Shown here piece by piece: positions 41,410-49,720 of a stretch of DNA of 64,000 nucleotides (positions within the stretch are counted from its first letter, which is position 1; each line of letters begins with the position of its first letter). The position numbers were made by a program, and so were the translations under genes. Source of the DNA: Streptomyces sp. CB02959 (lineage in GTDB: Bacteria; Actinomycetota; Actinomycetes; Streptomycetales; Streptomycetaceae); contig NZ_NNBP01000019.1 in assembly GCF_002803155.1 (NCBI RefSeq), positions 148,039 to 212,038 on the forward strand. Direction: 5' to 3'. Under the pieces are notes generated by a model. The model was not told the origin of the DNA, made no database searches, and saw only the letters and a program-made list of their open reading frames with translations.

Positions 41410-42146
41410 CGGGCCTCACCTTCCGCGGGAGCTGCGGTACCGGTGACCACCGGGCCGGTGGCGGGCCGCAGCCGCGACCGCCTGGCCGGCGCCTGCCCGA
41501 CACCCGCCTTGGCGTGCCGCTCGACCGCGCGCATCCCGCGGGTCAGGGTGAACGCCAGGACGAAGTACATCACCAGGATGATCGTGTAGACGGGGGCGCT
41601 CTGCGCGGTGGCGTTGCGCACCAGGGAGGCGCCGAAGGCGATGTCGCCGACGCCCAGGATCGACACCAGCGAGGTGCCCTTGAGCAGCTCGATCAGCAGG
41701 TTGTTGAAGGGCGGGACCATGCCGGGCCACGCCTGCGGCAGGACGACCTTCCGCAGCTGCTGGCCGGGGGAGAAGCTGAGCGCGATACCGGCCTCGCGCT
41801 GGCCCGGAGGCACCGCGGCGATCGCGCCCCGGACGACCTCGGAGCCGTACGCGCCGTAGGTCAGGCCCAGCGTCAGCACCGCGGCCCACATCGGGACCAA
41901 CTGCCAGCCGAACCCCATCGGCAGCACGAAGAACATCCAGAACATCAGGATCAGCGCGGAGGTCCCGCGGAAGATCTCGAAATAGGCCCCGGACAGGAAG
42001 CGCACGATCCACCGCCGGTGGGTGCGCGCGAGGCCGATGCCGAAGGCCACGACGGCGGCCAGGGCCGCGCTGTAGACGGTCAGCTGGACGGTGATCCAGA
42101 CGCCTTTGAGGAGGAGTTCCCACAGACCCCAGGTGATGTCAGTCAT
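41406..42146 (-). CDS. ehuC: Ectoine/hydroxyectoine-type ABC importer permease EhuC
   Basis: A 246-residue permease of the polar amino acid class, with FRGTSALILMFWMFFVLPMGF and the coupling loop GQREAGIALSFSPGQQLRKVVLPQAWPGMVPPFNN. It carries a C-terminal hydrophilic tail of about 40 residues. ATG 42146 overlaps the stop of the binding-protein gene by 4 bp. A GTG three codons earlier sits too close to the AGGAG site. Pairs with EhuD. Confidence 0.88.
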   Translation of the reverse strand: MTDITWGLWELLLKGVWITVQLTVYSAALAAVVAFGIGLARTHRRWIVRFLSGAYFEIFRGTSALILMFWMFFVLPMGFGWQLVPMWAAVLTLGLTYGAYGSEVVRGAIAAVPPGQREAGIALSFSPGQQLRKVVLPQAWPGMVPPFNNLLIELLKGTSLVSILGVGDIAFGASLVRNATAQSAPVYTIILVMYFVLAFTLTRGMRAVERHAKAGVGQAPARRSRLRPATGPVVTGTAAPAEGEAR

Positions 42147-43132
42147 GGCCGGCACTTCTCCTTGGCGGTGATCTCCGTCATCTGCTGCGCGGTGAAGCCG
42201 AAGGGCCGCATGAGGTCCAGGAGTTCCCCGGACCGCTTCATCTTGTGGAGTTCGCGGTTGAACGCGTCACGGAGGTTGGTCTCGGGCGTCCGGAACGCGA
42301 AGCCGCCGACGTCGATCACCGGCTTCCCCTTCACGTACGGGGTGACCTCGGGCGTCGCCTCCGCCTTGGTGGTCCGCGACTGCTTCACGACGTTGCGCAC
42401 CGTCACCGCGGTCCCGACGAAGACGTCCACCCGCCCCTGCTCGACCGCCAGCAGTCCCGCCAACTGGTCCGGCAGCGTGGTGATGTCGGTGACGCCGGCT
42501 TCCTTGGCGTAGCCGATCTCGGCGTAGCCGACACCGGTGGCCATCCGCGCCCCGGTCCGCGCGATGTCCTTGTAGGAGCGCAGCTTCAGCGGATTGCCCC
42601 TGCGGACGATGAAGGCGTCCAGCATCTGGTACTCGGGGTCGGCGAAGATGACCTGTGCGCAGCGGTCGGGATTGATGTACATCCCGGCCGCGACCACGTC
42701 GAACTGCTGGGAGTTCAGCCCGACGATCAGTGAGCCGAAGTCGGTCGGGAACGGCTCGACGCGCGGCACGCCGAGCCGTTTGAAGATCACCTGGGCGATG
42801 GTGGGCGCCGAACCGGTCATCTTGCCGTCGGTGCCGATGTAGCCGTACGGCTGCTCGCCGGCCACGCCCAGGGTGACCGAGCCCTTCTTGCGGAGCCGCT
42901 CCAGCAGCTGGCCGCCGCCCGCCGCGGCCGCGGTCGGGACCCGGCTGCAACCGCTCGCCGCGCCCATCGCACCCGCTGTGCCGAGCGCCGCCACCCCCGC
43001 GAGCAGCGACCGGCGGCGGATACCGCTGGTCCGTTGTCCTGTTATTTCGTGTCCTCGGGTGTGCTGTCTGTGCTGTCCAGGAGGGTCATGAGGACCTTGA
43101 TTGTCTGAGGCCGTGCTCTGTGGTGGAGCCAT
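42143..43132 (-). CDS. ehuB: Ectoine/hydroxyectoine-type ABC importer binding protein
   Basis: About 329 residues. A long N-terminal region leads to a twin-arginine-like signal (IRRRSLLAGVAALGTAG) and a possible lipobox (AASGC), so the protein is probably exported by Tat and lipid-anchored. The mature part is a family 3 solute-binding protein (RLRKKGSVTLGVAGEQPYGYIGTDGKMTG, FDVVAAGMYINPDRCAQVIF). ATG 43132 is used; GTG 43159 is an upstream alternative. EhuB binds ectoines in rhizobia, but here the ligand is uncertain because ectoine-degrading genes are missing nearby. First gene of the operon. Confidence 0.85.
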   Translation of the reverse strand: MAPPQSTASDNQGPHDPPGQHRQHTRGHEITGQRTSGIRRRSLLAGVAALGTAGAMGAASGCSRVPTAAAAGGGQLLERLRKKGSVTLGVAGEQPYGYIGTDGKMTGSAPTIAQVIFKRLGVPRVEPFPTDFGSLIVGLNSQQFDVVAAGMYINPDRCAQVIFADPEYQMLDAFIVRRGNPLKLRSYKDIARTGARMATGVGYAEIGYAKEAGVTDITTLPDQLAGLLAVEQGRVDVFVGTAVTVRNVVKQSRTTKAEATPEVTPYVKGKPVIDVGGFAFRTPETNLRDAFNRELHKMKRSGELLDLMRPFGFTAQQMTEITAKEKCRP

Positions 43133-43227
43133 GGGCGCGCGGCTACCCGAACCGTTCACACCTATGCCGATGGTTTCCAGCCCTTCACATCGGCACGGGA
43201 GATGTTCCGTACGCCGGTAATGCCCCC

Positions 43228-43233
43228 TACGCT
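43228..43233 (+). promoter_or_regulatory. Putative -10 element of a leaderless transcript (DUF3830 gene)
   Basis: TACGCT lies six bases before ATG 43240 in a 107-bp divergent gap, with no Shine-Dalgarno sequence. Confidence 0.35.
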
Positions 43234-43239
43234 CGGGAT

Positions 43240-43740
43240 ATGACCGATCGCTTCATCGAAGTCTCCCTGGACAAGCGCGGCGTCAGCTGCACGGCCAAGT
43301 TGCTCGACGATCGCGCTCCCCTCACGTGCGCCGCCATCTGGGACGCGCTCCCGCTCGGCGGCGACGTCTACCACGCCAAGTACGCCCGCAACGAGATCTA
43401 CGCGCTGGTCCCGCCGTTCGCGCCCGAGGAGCCGCCGCTGGAGAACCCGACGATCACCCCGATCCCCGGCGACCTGTGCTACTTCACCTTCAGCGACACC
43501 CAGTTGGGCACCGCGTCGTACGGCTACGAGCGGGAGGCCAAGCACCAGGGCCGCGCCACCGTCGTCGACCTCGCGCTCTTCTACGAGCGGAACAACCTGC
43601 TGATCAACGGCGACGCGGGCTGGGTGCCGGGCATCGTCTGGGGCGCGGTCGTCGACGGCCTGGACCGGATGGCCGATGCCTGCCAGGACCTGTGGCGGGC
43701 CGGCGCCCTGGGCGAGACCCTCAATTTCCGCCGGGCCTGA
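43240..43740 (+). CDS. DUF3830 (cyclophilin-like fold) family protein
   Basis: A 166-residue protein of the DUF3830 family. It starts MTDRFIEVSLDKRGVSCTAKLLDDRAPLTCAAIWDALPLGGDVYHAKYARNEIYALVPPF, with the family motif CYFTFSDTQLGTASYG in the second half and NNLLINGDAGWVPGIVWG near the end. The compact beta-barrel appearance is cyclophilin-like; the family's activity is unknown to me. It is divergent from the importer operon and faces the amidase gene, so it belongs to the catabolic region. Confidence 0.85.
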   Translation: MTDRFIEVSLDKRGVSCTAKLLDDRAPLTCAAIWDALPLGGDVYHAKYARNEIYALVPPFAPEEPPLENPTITPIPGDLCYFTFSDTQLGTASYGYEREAKHQGRATVVDLALFYERNNLLINGDAGWVPGIVWGAVVDGLDRMADACQDLWRAGALGETLNFRRA

Positions 43741-43973
43741 GGGCCCCGCCCTCCCCGGCCGCTCCCCGTCCCCGCCCTCGCCGCTCCTCCCGCACACCCG
43801 GGGATGCCGGAATACCCTCCGCCACCGCCACGTTGTGGCCCCGCAGGGGGCGCCGGCATCCCCTACGGGAAGTGTTCGCCCCCGCCCTAGGGTGTGTCCG
43901 CGAAGGCCCGTCGTCCGCCCGAACGGCACGCGGGACCTTCCGCCCCCGTCCACAACCTCCCCGGACAGAACAC

Positions 43974-45392
43974 CTAGGGCACCCGCGGCGCCGGGATCTC
44001 CGCCGCCCCCGCCTCGTAGAGGGCGTGCGCGGCGCGCAGCACCAGCGCGTCCGCGTGCCGCGCCCCCACCAGCTGCACCCCGATCGGCAGCCCGTCGCCG
44101 TCCACCCCGCAGGGCACGGTCGCGGCCGGCTGCTGGGTGAGGTTGAACGGATAGGTGAACGGCGTCCAGCCCGTCCAGCGGGTGTGTCCGGAACCAGGCG
44201 GCACTTCCGCGCCGGCCGCGAAGGCGGTGAGCGGCTCGGTCGGCGTCACCAGCAGGTCGTAGACGCTGTGGAAGCGCCCCATCGCCCGACCCAGCGCCAT
44301 CCGGACGTCGACCGCCGCCAGATAGTCCAGCGCGCTGTAGCGGGCGCCCTGCTCGCAGACCTCCCGCAACCCCGGGTCCAGCAGCTCCCGGTCGGCCGCC
44401 CCCAGCGGCTGCACCACCCGGGCCGCGCCGCTGAACCACAGCGTGTGGAACGCCTCCACGGGATCCGCCACGCCCGGATCGATCTCCTCGACGTCCGCGC
44501 CGAGCCCGGCCAGGGTGTCCACCGCCCGGCGGACCGCCGCCGCCACCTCGGGCGCCACCGGCACGTCCCAGCCCAGCGACGGGCTGTAGGCCACCCGCAG
44601 CCCGGACACCTTCCCGGCCAGCGCCTCCCGGAACGACCCCGAAGGCGGCTCCGCCTGCGACCAGTCCCGCCAGTCCGGCCCGCAGATCACATCCATCAAC
44701 AGCGCCGCGTCCGCCGCGTCCCGGGCCAGCGGCCCCACATGCGCCAGCGTCCCGAACGGGCTCGCCGGATAGAGCGGCACCCGCCCGTAGGTCGCCTTCA
44801 GGCCGAAGATCCCGCAGAACGACGCCGGGATCCGCACCGACCCCCCGCCGTCCGTCCCCAGGCTCAGCGGCCCGGCCCCCAGCGCCACCGCCGCCGCGCT
44901 GCCCCCACTGGAGCCGCCCGAGGTGCGCCCCGGGGCGTACGGATTGCCCGTCACCCCGTGCCGCGGACTGTCGGTGACGCCCTTCCAGCCGAACTCCGGG
45001 GTGGTGGTCTTGCCGACGAACACCGCCCCGGACTCCCGCAGCCGGGCCACCGCCGGCGCGTCCTCGTCCCACGTCGCGCCCTCGGCCCGGACCGTCCGGG
45101 ACCCGCGAAGCGTCGGCGTACCCCGGGTCAGCAGCAGGTCCTTGACGGTGACCGGCACCCCGTCCACCGGTCCGGCCGGCGCGCCGCGCCGCCAGCGCTC
45201 CGCCGACTCCGCCGCCTGCGCCAGCGCCTGGTCCGCGTCGATCCGGGTGAAGGCGTTGACCGCGGCCTGGGCGGCCTCGGCGCGCTCCAGCACCTCGCGG
45301 GTCGCCTCCACGGGGGAGAACTCGCCGGCGGCGTAGCCGGCCGTCAGGCGGGTGGCGGACAGGTCGGCGAGGCGGGTCGGTCCGTTGGTCAT
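43974..45392 (-). CDS. Amidase (amidase-signature family)
   Basis: A 472-residue amidase-signature hydrolase. The Ser-cisSer-Lys triad is intact: Lys 84 (VTVKDLL), cis-Ser near 161 (RTSGGSSGGSAAAVALG) and nucleophile Ser near 185 (GTDGGGSVRIPASFCGIFGLK). It is cytosolic, with no signal peptide, and acts on a linear or aryl amide; the substrate is not evident. ATG 45392 has GGAGGAC upstream. It is followed in the same direction by no further gene before the convergent DUF3830, and preceded by the 2-hydroxyacid dehydrogenase 85 bases upstream, with which it may be cotranscribed. Confidence 0.93.
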   Translation of the reverse strand: MTNGPTRLADLSATRLTAGYAAGEFSPVEATREVLERAEAAQAAVNAFTRIDADQALAQAAESAERWRRGAPAGPVDGVPVTVKDLLLTRGTPTLRGSRTVRAEGATWDEDAPAVARLRESGAVFVGKTTTPEFGWKGVTDSPRHGVTGNPYAPGRTSGGSSGGSAAAVALGAGPLSLGTDGGGSVRIPASFCGIFGLKATYGRVPLYPASPFGTLAHVGPLARDAADAALLMDVICGPDWRDWSQAEPPSGSFREALAGKVSGLRVAYSPSLGWDVPVAPEVAAAVRRAVDTLAGLGADVEEIDPGVADPVEAFHTLWFSGAARVVQPLGAADRELLDPGLREVCEQGARYSALDYLAAVDVRMALGRAMGRFHSVYDLLVTPTEPLTAFAAGAEVPPGSGHTRWTGWTPFTYPFNLTQQPAATVPCGVDGDGLPIGVQLVGARHADALVLRAAHALYEAGAAEIPAPRVP

Positions 45393-45477
45393 GCGTCCTC
45401 CGAGCGTCGGCCGCCCCGAGCGGGACGGCGGGCGGGGGCGCGGACCGCCGCGGGCCGGGCCCGGACGGCCCGCGCGG

Positions 45478-46461
45478 TCACTGCACCGGTACGTATCCGA
45501 GGTGTTTGTCGACCACGTTGAGCAGCGGCTCCCCGGCCGCCCACCGGTCGAAGTTGTCCTGGAACTGCGCGGCGAGCACATCCCGCCAGCCCAGGGTGTC
45601 GCCGCTCATGTGCGGCGAGACGATCAGATGCGGCACGTCCCACAGCGGGCTGTCCGCGCCCAGCGGCTCCCGCATGAAGACGTCCAGCGCCGCCGCCGCG
45701 ATCCGCCACTCCCGCAACGCAGCGACCAGCGCCTCCTCGTCGACCAGCGGCCCGCGGGCGACGTTGATGAAGCGGGCCCGGCGCGGCATCAGCGCGAACG
45801 CCGCGGCCCCGAACATCCCCTGGGTCTGCTCCGTCAGGGGCGCCGCGCAGACCACCCAATCGGCCTGCGGCAGCAGCGCGTTCAAGGCCCCCGCGGCGTA
45901 CACCCGGCCGAACTCCGGATCGCCGGTCCGCTCCCGGCGGCCGACCAGATCGACCTCGACACCCAGTGCCAGCAAGGTGGTGCCGACGGCCCGGCCGATC
46001 GGCCCCGAACCCACCACCACCGCGCGGGTCCCGGCCAGCCGCAGCGTCTCCCGGTGCTGCCAGCGCCGCTGCCGTTGGAGCTCCCAACTGCCGTAGAAGT
46101 CCTTGGCCATGGCGATCACCAGCCCGGCGACGTACTCGGCGATCGGCTGCTCGAAGACCCCGCGGGCGTTGGTGACGACGGTGTCGTCGGCGATCAGCGC
46201 CGGGCACAGCAGCCGGTCCACGCCGGCGCTCGCGGTGTGCACCCACCGGGGGCGCGGGCCGCTCTCCGGCCAGCTCGTCCGGATCGCGTCGGAGGTGAAA
46301 TCCCAGGCCAACAGCACATCGGCGGTGGGGAGTAGGTCGGCCAGCGTCTGCTCGTCGGCGAAGACGACGTCGGCCCGGCCGGCGAGCCGGTCCAGCCGGG
46401 GGCGCGGCTCGGAACCCAGTACGAGGAGGGTGCTGAGGGTGCTGCCGGTGCTATCGGACAT
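45478..46461 (-). CDS. D-2-hydroxyacid dehydrogenase family protein
   Basis: A 327-residue NAD(P)-dependent dehydrogenase. The Rossmann motif is VVVGSGPIGRAVG, and the catalytic Arg is in FINVARGPLVDEEALVAAL. The His is in LIVSPHMSGDT, with Met-Ser after the His instead of the more common Ile-Ala. The N-terminal substrate domain includes HTASAGVDRLL. It would reduce a 2-oxoacid to a D-2-hydroxyacid or the reverse. It is divergent from the maleate-isomerase-like genes and upstream of the amidase in the same direction. Confidence 0.92.
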   Translation of the reverse strand: MSDSTGSTLSTLLVLGSEPRPRLDRLAGRADVVFADEQTLADLLPTADVLLAWDFTSDAIRTSWPESGPRPRWVHTASAGVDRLLCPALIADDTVVTNARGVFEQPIAEYVAGLVIAMAKDFYGSWELQRQRRWQHRETLRLAGTRAVVVGSGPIGRAVGTTLLALGVEVDLVGRRERTGDPEFGRVYAAGALNALLPQADWVVCAAPLTEQTQGMFGAAAFALMPRRARFINVARGPLVDEEALVAALREWRIAAAALDVFMREPLGADSPLWDVPHLIVSPHMSGDTLGWRDVLAAQFQDNFDRWAAGEPLLNVVDKHLGYVPVQ

Positions 46462-46535
46462 AGGCCAGAAACCGTTCTGAAACGTGTGCCCCGTATCACG
46501 GAACAGGGCGCCGACAGATGCCTGAGATGCGAGGA

Positions 46536-46565
46536 TTGACCACGCTAAGAAGTCGTATCTACCGT
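46536..46565 (+). promoter_or_regulatory. Putative promoter of the maleate-isomerase-like gene pair
   Basis: TTGACC (46536-46541), 18 bases, then TACCGT (46560-46565), in the divergent gap. The inferred leader to ATG 46669 is about 95 bases. Confidence 0.4.
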
Positions 46566-46668
46566 GTCAACAACGGCTCTGTCCCGACGTCCCCGGCTTG
46601 TCCGGCTGCACCACCTCTCCGGCCACTGGCCGGGCCATACCAGCCCTTCGTGCCTTCTAGGGGCCTTC

Positions 46669-47577
46669 ATGGACGTCTCTTTCCTGGGTGGCCCACAGCC
46701 GCAGCTCGGCGTGGGCGTCGTCGCCCCCTTCGACTTCGCGCTCGACCGCGAGCTGTGGCGCTGGGTCCCCGACGACGTGTCCCTCCACCTCACCCGAACT
46801 CCCTTCGTGCCCGTCGAGGTCAGCCTCGACCTGGCCCGTCTGGTCAGCGAGCACGAGACCCTGCACGCCGCCGTCCAGGCGCTGTGCGAGGTATCGCCCC
46901 AGGTCATCGCCTATGCCTGTACGTCCGGCAGCTTCGTCGGCGGCACGGCGGGCGAACGCGCGATGTGCGCGGCCATGGCCCAGGCGGGGGAGGTACCCGC
47001 CCTCACCACCTCGGGTGCCGCGGTCGCGGCGCTCCATGAGATCGGGGCCCGGCGCATCGCCGTCGTCACCCCGTACACCAAATCGGTCACCGATTCCCTG
47101 GAGGAATACCTGGGCGAGGCCGGCATCACGGTCACCGGCCGCGCCTACCTCGGACTCACCCGGCACATCTGGAAGGTCCCCTACCGCGACGTCGTCGACA
47201 TGGCCCGCACGGCCGTCGTCGGTGCCGTCGACGCCCTCTTCATCAGCTGCACCAACCTCCCCACCTACGACGTCATCCCCCAACTGGAGGCCGAGCTGCG
47301 GATGCCCGTGCTCTCCGCCAACCAGGTGACCATCTGGGCCGCGCTGCGCGCCATCGGCATCCAGGCCGTCGGGGCGTACCAGGCGCTGCTCGACCCGGTG
47401 GCGCGCACCGGCCCGGCCGCCATGGCCGGCACCGGGCCACCTCCGTGCGGCGGACCCCCGCCCACCCCCGAGGCCGCCTTCGCCGGACCGCCCGCGCCGT
47501 CCGACGCGGAGCCGGGCGACGGCCCCGAACCGCCCCCGTACCTCCCCGAGGATCCCGGCCCGCAGCCCCCGCGCTGA
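46669..47577 (+). CDS. Maleate cis-trans isomerase / EutA-like (Asp/Glu racemase superfamily)
   Basis: A 302-residue cofactor-independent isomerase-like protein. Both catalytic cysteines of the superfamily are present: Cys 84 in AYACTSGSFVGG and Cys 194 in FISCTNLPTYDVIPQLE. The CTSG and SCTN forms match maleate isomerases and EutA-type proteins more than glutamate racemases. After residue 245 there is a disordered proline-rich tail of about 55 residues, unusual for the family. ATG 46669 has TAGGGG seven bases upstream. Function in this cluster is unproven; maleate, a maleamate derivative or a ring-opened product are candidates. Confidence 0.88.
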   Translation: MDVSFLGGPQPQLGVGVVAPFDFALDRELWRWVPDDVSLHLTRTPFVPVEVSLDLARLVSEHETLHAAVQALCEVSPQVIAYACTSGSFVGGTAGERAMCAAMAQAGEVPALTTSGAAVAALHEIGARRIAVVTPYTKSVTDSLEEYLGEAGITVTGRAYLGLTRHIWKVPYRDVVDMARTAVVGAVDALFISCTNLPTYDVIPQLEAELRMPVLSANQVTIWAALRAIGIQAVGAYQALLDPVARTGPAAMAGTGPPPCGGPPPTPEAAFAGPPAPSDAEPGDGPEPPPYLPEDPGPQPPR

Positions 47578-47632
47578 GCCCGGTCCGCCGAACCACCGCA
47601 CACCGCACCCACCACCCGCAAGGGAGACCTGC

Positions 47633-48358
47633 ATGGCATCGGTCGGCTTCCTCTACCCCGGCCACTCCGCCGAGGACGACTACCCCCGGCTCGAAGCGCT
47701 TCTGGGCGGCACGGTCCGCCTGCCGCTCGTCCACACCGACATCGGCGAGGACGCCCACCGGGTCGACGCCCTGCTGGAGATGGGCTCCGCGGCCCGGCTC
47801 GCGGCCGGCGTCGGCACGCTCCGGGACCGCGGTGCCGAGGCCGTCGTCTGGGCCTGCACGAGCGCCAGCTTCGTCTACGGCTGGGACGGCGCCCACCGGC
47901 AGGTGCGGGAGCTGTCGGCCACCGCCGGGCTGCCCGCCTCCAGTACCTCCTTCGCCTTCGCGCACGCCGTCCGGGCCCTCGACGTCCACCGGGTCGCGAT
48001 CGCCGCCACCTACCCCGCCGATGTCGCCGAGTACTTCCACGCGTTCCTCAAGGCCGCCGGCGCCGAGGTCGTCGCCACCCGCGGCAGCGGCATCGTCACC
48101 GCCGCCGAGGTCGGCACCTGGGGCCGCGACGAGGTACTGGACCTGGCGCGCCTCGGCGACCACCCCGACGCCGAGGCCGTCCTGCTGCCCGACACCGCCC
48201 TGCACACCGCCGCCCACCTGCCCGCCCTGGAAGCCGCGCTGGGCAAACCGGTCCTCACCGCCAATCAGGTGACGGTCTGGGAGGGCCTGCGGCTGCTCGA
48301 CCGCCCGCTGCCCTGCCCGGAGCTGGGCGCGCTCTTCTCCCGTACGGCCCGCGGGTAG
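47633..48358 (+). CDS. Maleate-isomerase-family paralogue lacking the second catalytic cysteine
   Basis: A 241-residue paralogue of the preceding protein, normal length for the family and without a tail. The first catalytic cysteine is kept (Cys 75, WACTSASFVYG), but where the partner has SCTNLPTY this protein has PDTALHTA, with Asp 187 in place of Cys. The C-terminal LTANQVTVWEGLRL aligns with LSANQVTIWAALRA in its neighbour. It is thus unlikely to use the two-cysteine racemase/isomerase mechanism as is; it may do a different step (for example decarboxylation or hydrolysis) or act as a subunit of the intact partner. ATG follows AAGGGAG. Confidence 0.87.
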   Translation: MASVGFLYPGHSAEDDYPRLEALLGGTVRLPLVHTDIGEDAHRVDALLEMGSAARLAAGVGTLRDRGAEAVVWACTSASFVYGWDGAHRQVRELSATAGLPASSTSFAFAHAVRALDVHRVAIAATYPADVAEYFHAFLKAAGAEVVATRGSGIVTAAEVGTWGRDEVLDLARLGDHPDAEAVLLPDTALHTAAHLPALEAALGKPVLTANQVTVWEGLRLLDRPLPCPELGALFSRTARG

Positions 48359-48490
48359 CGCCCGGCCGCCGTCCGGCCGCGCCCCGCAGCCGTCGGGCCG
48401 CGGCCGGAAACCGCCGGGCACCGGCCGGGCCGCGGCCGGAATCGCGATCCGGTTCGGCACCCGGCCGGAATCTCCACCCCCTCCCGGGAA

Positions 48491-48513
48491 TAACCGGAGA
48501 ACTACTCCGGTTA
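48491..48513. promoter_or_regulatory. Perfect palindromic operator upstream of the LLM flavoenzyme
   Basis: TAACCGGAG-AACTA-CTCCGGTTA has perfect 9-bp arms and a five-base centre, ending 54 bases before the GTG at 48568. It suits a TetR or MarR dimer; no such gene is adjacent. Confidence 0.65.
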
Positions 48514-48567
48514 CCCTCCTCGCAGACCACCGGCATCAGATCGCACGACGCGAGGAGGACCCGCACC

Positions 48568-49698
48568 GTGAGCGGCGAAGACCAGCAGACCCCGGGCACC
48601 GACGGCGAGCCCGGGGGTGACGGGATCCGGGGCAGCGCCCTGGGCACCGCACCCGTCCCCCTGTCCGTGCTCGACCTGGTGACGGTCGGCGCCGGCAGCA
48701 CCGCCACCGCCGCGGTCCGCACCGCCGTCGAGCTCGCCTGCACCGCCGAACGCCGCGGCTTCCACCGCTACTGGGTCGCCGAGCACCACTCCATGCCCGG
48801 CGTCGCCTCCTCCTCGCCCGCGGTGCTCCTCGCCCACATCGCCGCCCACACCGACCGCATCCGGCTCGGGTCCGGCGGCGTCATGCTGCCCAACCACGCC
48901 CCGCTGGTCATCGCCGAGCAGTTCGGCACCCTGGAGGCGATGGCCCCCGGCCGCGTCGACCTGGGCCTGGGCCGCGCCCCCGGCACCGACGGCGCCACCG
49001 CCGCCGCGCTCCGCCGCACCGAGCGCCTGCACGAGGGGGCCGACGAGTTCCCGCAGCAGCTCGCCGAGTTGACCCGCTTCCTCGACGACTCCTTCCCCGA
49101 CGGCCATCCGTACGCCCGGATCCACGCCGTCCCCGGCCCCGTCCAGGCCACCGCCCCCGGCGGCGTCCAGTCCCCGCACCGCCCGCCCCTGTGGCTGCTC
49201 GGCTCCTCCGGCTTCAGCGCCCGCCTGGCCGGCACGCTCGGCCTGCCGTTCGCCTTCGCCCACCACTTCTCCGCGGCCAACACCGTCCCCGCGCTCGACC
49301 TCTACCGCGCCTCGTTCCGCCCCTCCGAGGTCCTCGCCGAGCCCTACGCCCTGATCGGCGTCTCCGCGCTGGCCGCCGAGGACGAGCGGGAGGCCCTCCG
49401 CCAGGTCCGCACCGGCGCACTCGCCATGATCCGGCTGCGCACCGGCCGCCCCGGCCTGGTCCCCAGCCCCGAAGAGGCCGCCGCCCACCACTTCAGCGAC
49501 ATCGAGCAGGACTTCGTCGACAGCTGGCTCGGGAACGTCGTCCACGGCACCCCCGACGCGGTCCGCCAGGGCCTGGACGACCTCGCCAAGCGCACCGGCG
49601 CCGACGAGTTGATGATCACCGCCAACGCCCACACCGGCGAGGTCCGCCGCCGCTCCTACGACCTCATCGCCGACGCCTACGGACTCCCGCGGGCCTGA
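48568..49698 (+). CDS. LLM-class flavin-dependent oxidoreductase (luciferase-like)
   Basis: A 376-residue protein of the bacterial-luciferase-like superfamily. It starts with a 25-residue polar stretch followed by LSVLDLVTVGAGS, then RGFHRYWVAEHHSMPGVASSSPAVLLAHIA and RIRLGSGGVMLPNHAPLVIAEQFGTLEAMAPGRVDLGLGRAPG, the group 1-type signature of single-gene LLM enzymes. It uses reduced FMN supplied by a reductase. GTG 48568 has GGAGGAC upstream. A perfect palindrome in the promoter indicates regulated expression. Substrate unknown, and membership in the neighbouring catabolic cluster is only possible. Confidence 0.92.
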   Translation: MSGEDQQTPGTDGEPGGDGIRGSALGTAPVPLSVLDLVTVGAGSTATAAVRTAVELACTAERRGFHRYWVAEHHSMPGVASSSPAVLLAHIAAHTDRIRLGSGGVMLPNHAPLVIAEQFGTLEAMAPGRVDLGLGRAPGTDGATAAALRRTERLHEGADEFPQQLAELTRFLDDSFPDGHPYARIHAVPGPVQATAPGGVQSPHRPPLWLLGSSGFSARLAGTLGLPFAFAHHFSAANTVPALDLYRASFRPSEVLAEPYALIGVSALAAEDEREALRQVRTGALAMIRLRTGRPGLVPSPEEAAAHHFSDIEQDFVDSWLGNVVHGTPDAVRQGLDDLAKRTGADELMITANAHTGEVRRRSYDLIADAYGLPRA

Positions 49699-49720
49699 CG
49701 CACGGCGCGGGGCGCGCGGC

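Noticed and set aside
39942..43132. Firm assignment of the importer to ectoine
   Set aside because: Ehu naming follows sequence style and gene order, but the usual ectoine-degrading enzymes are absent, so the ligand is left open.
43741..43973. Terminator between the convergent DUF3830 and amidase genes
   Set aside because: The stretch is GC-rich but I found no clean stem-loop.
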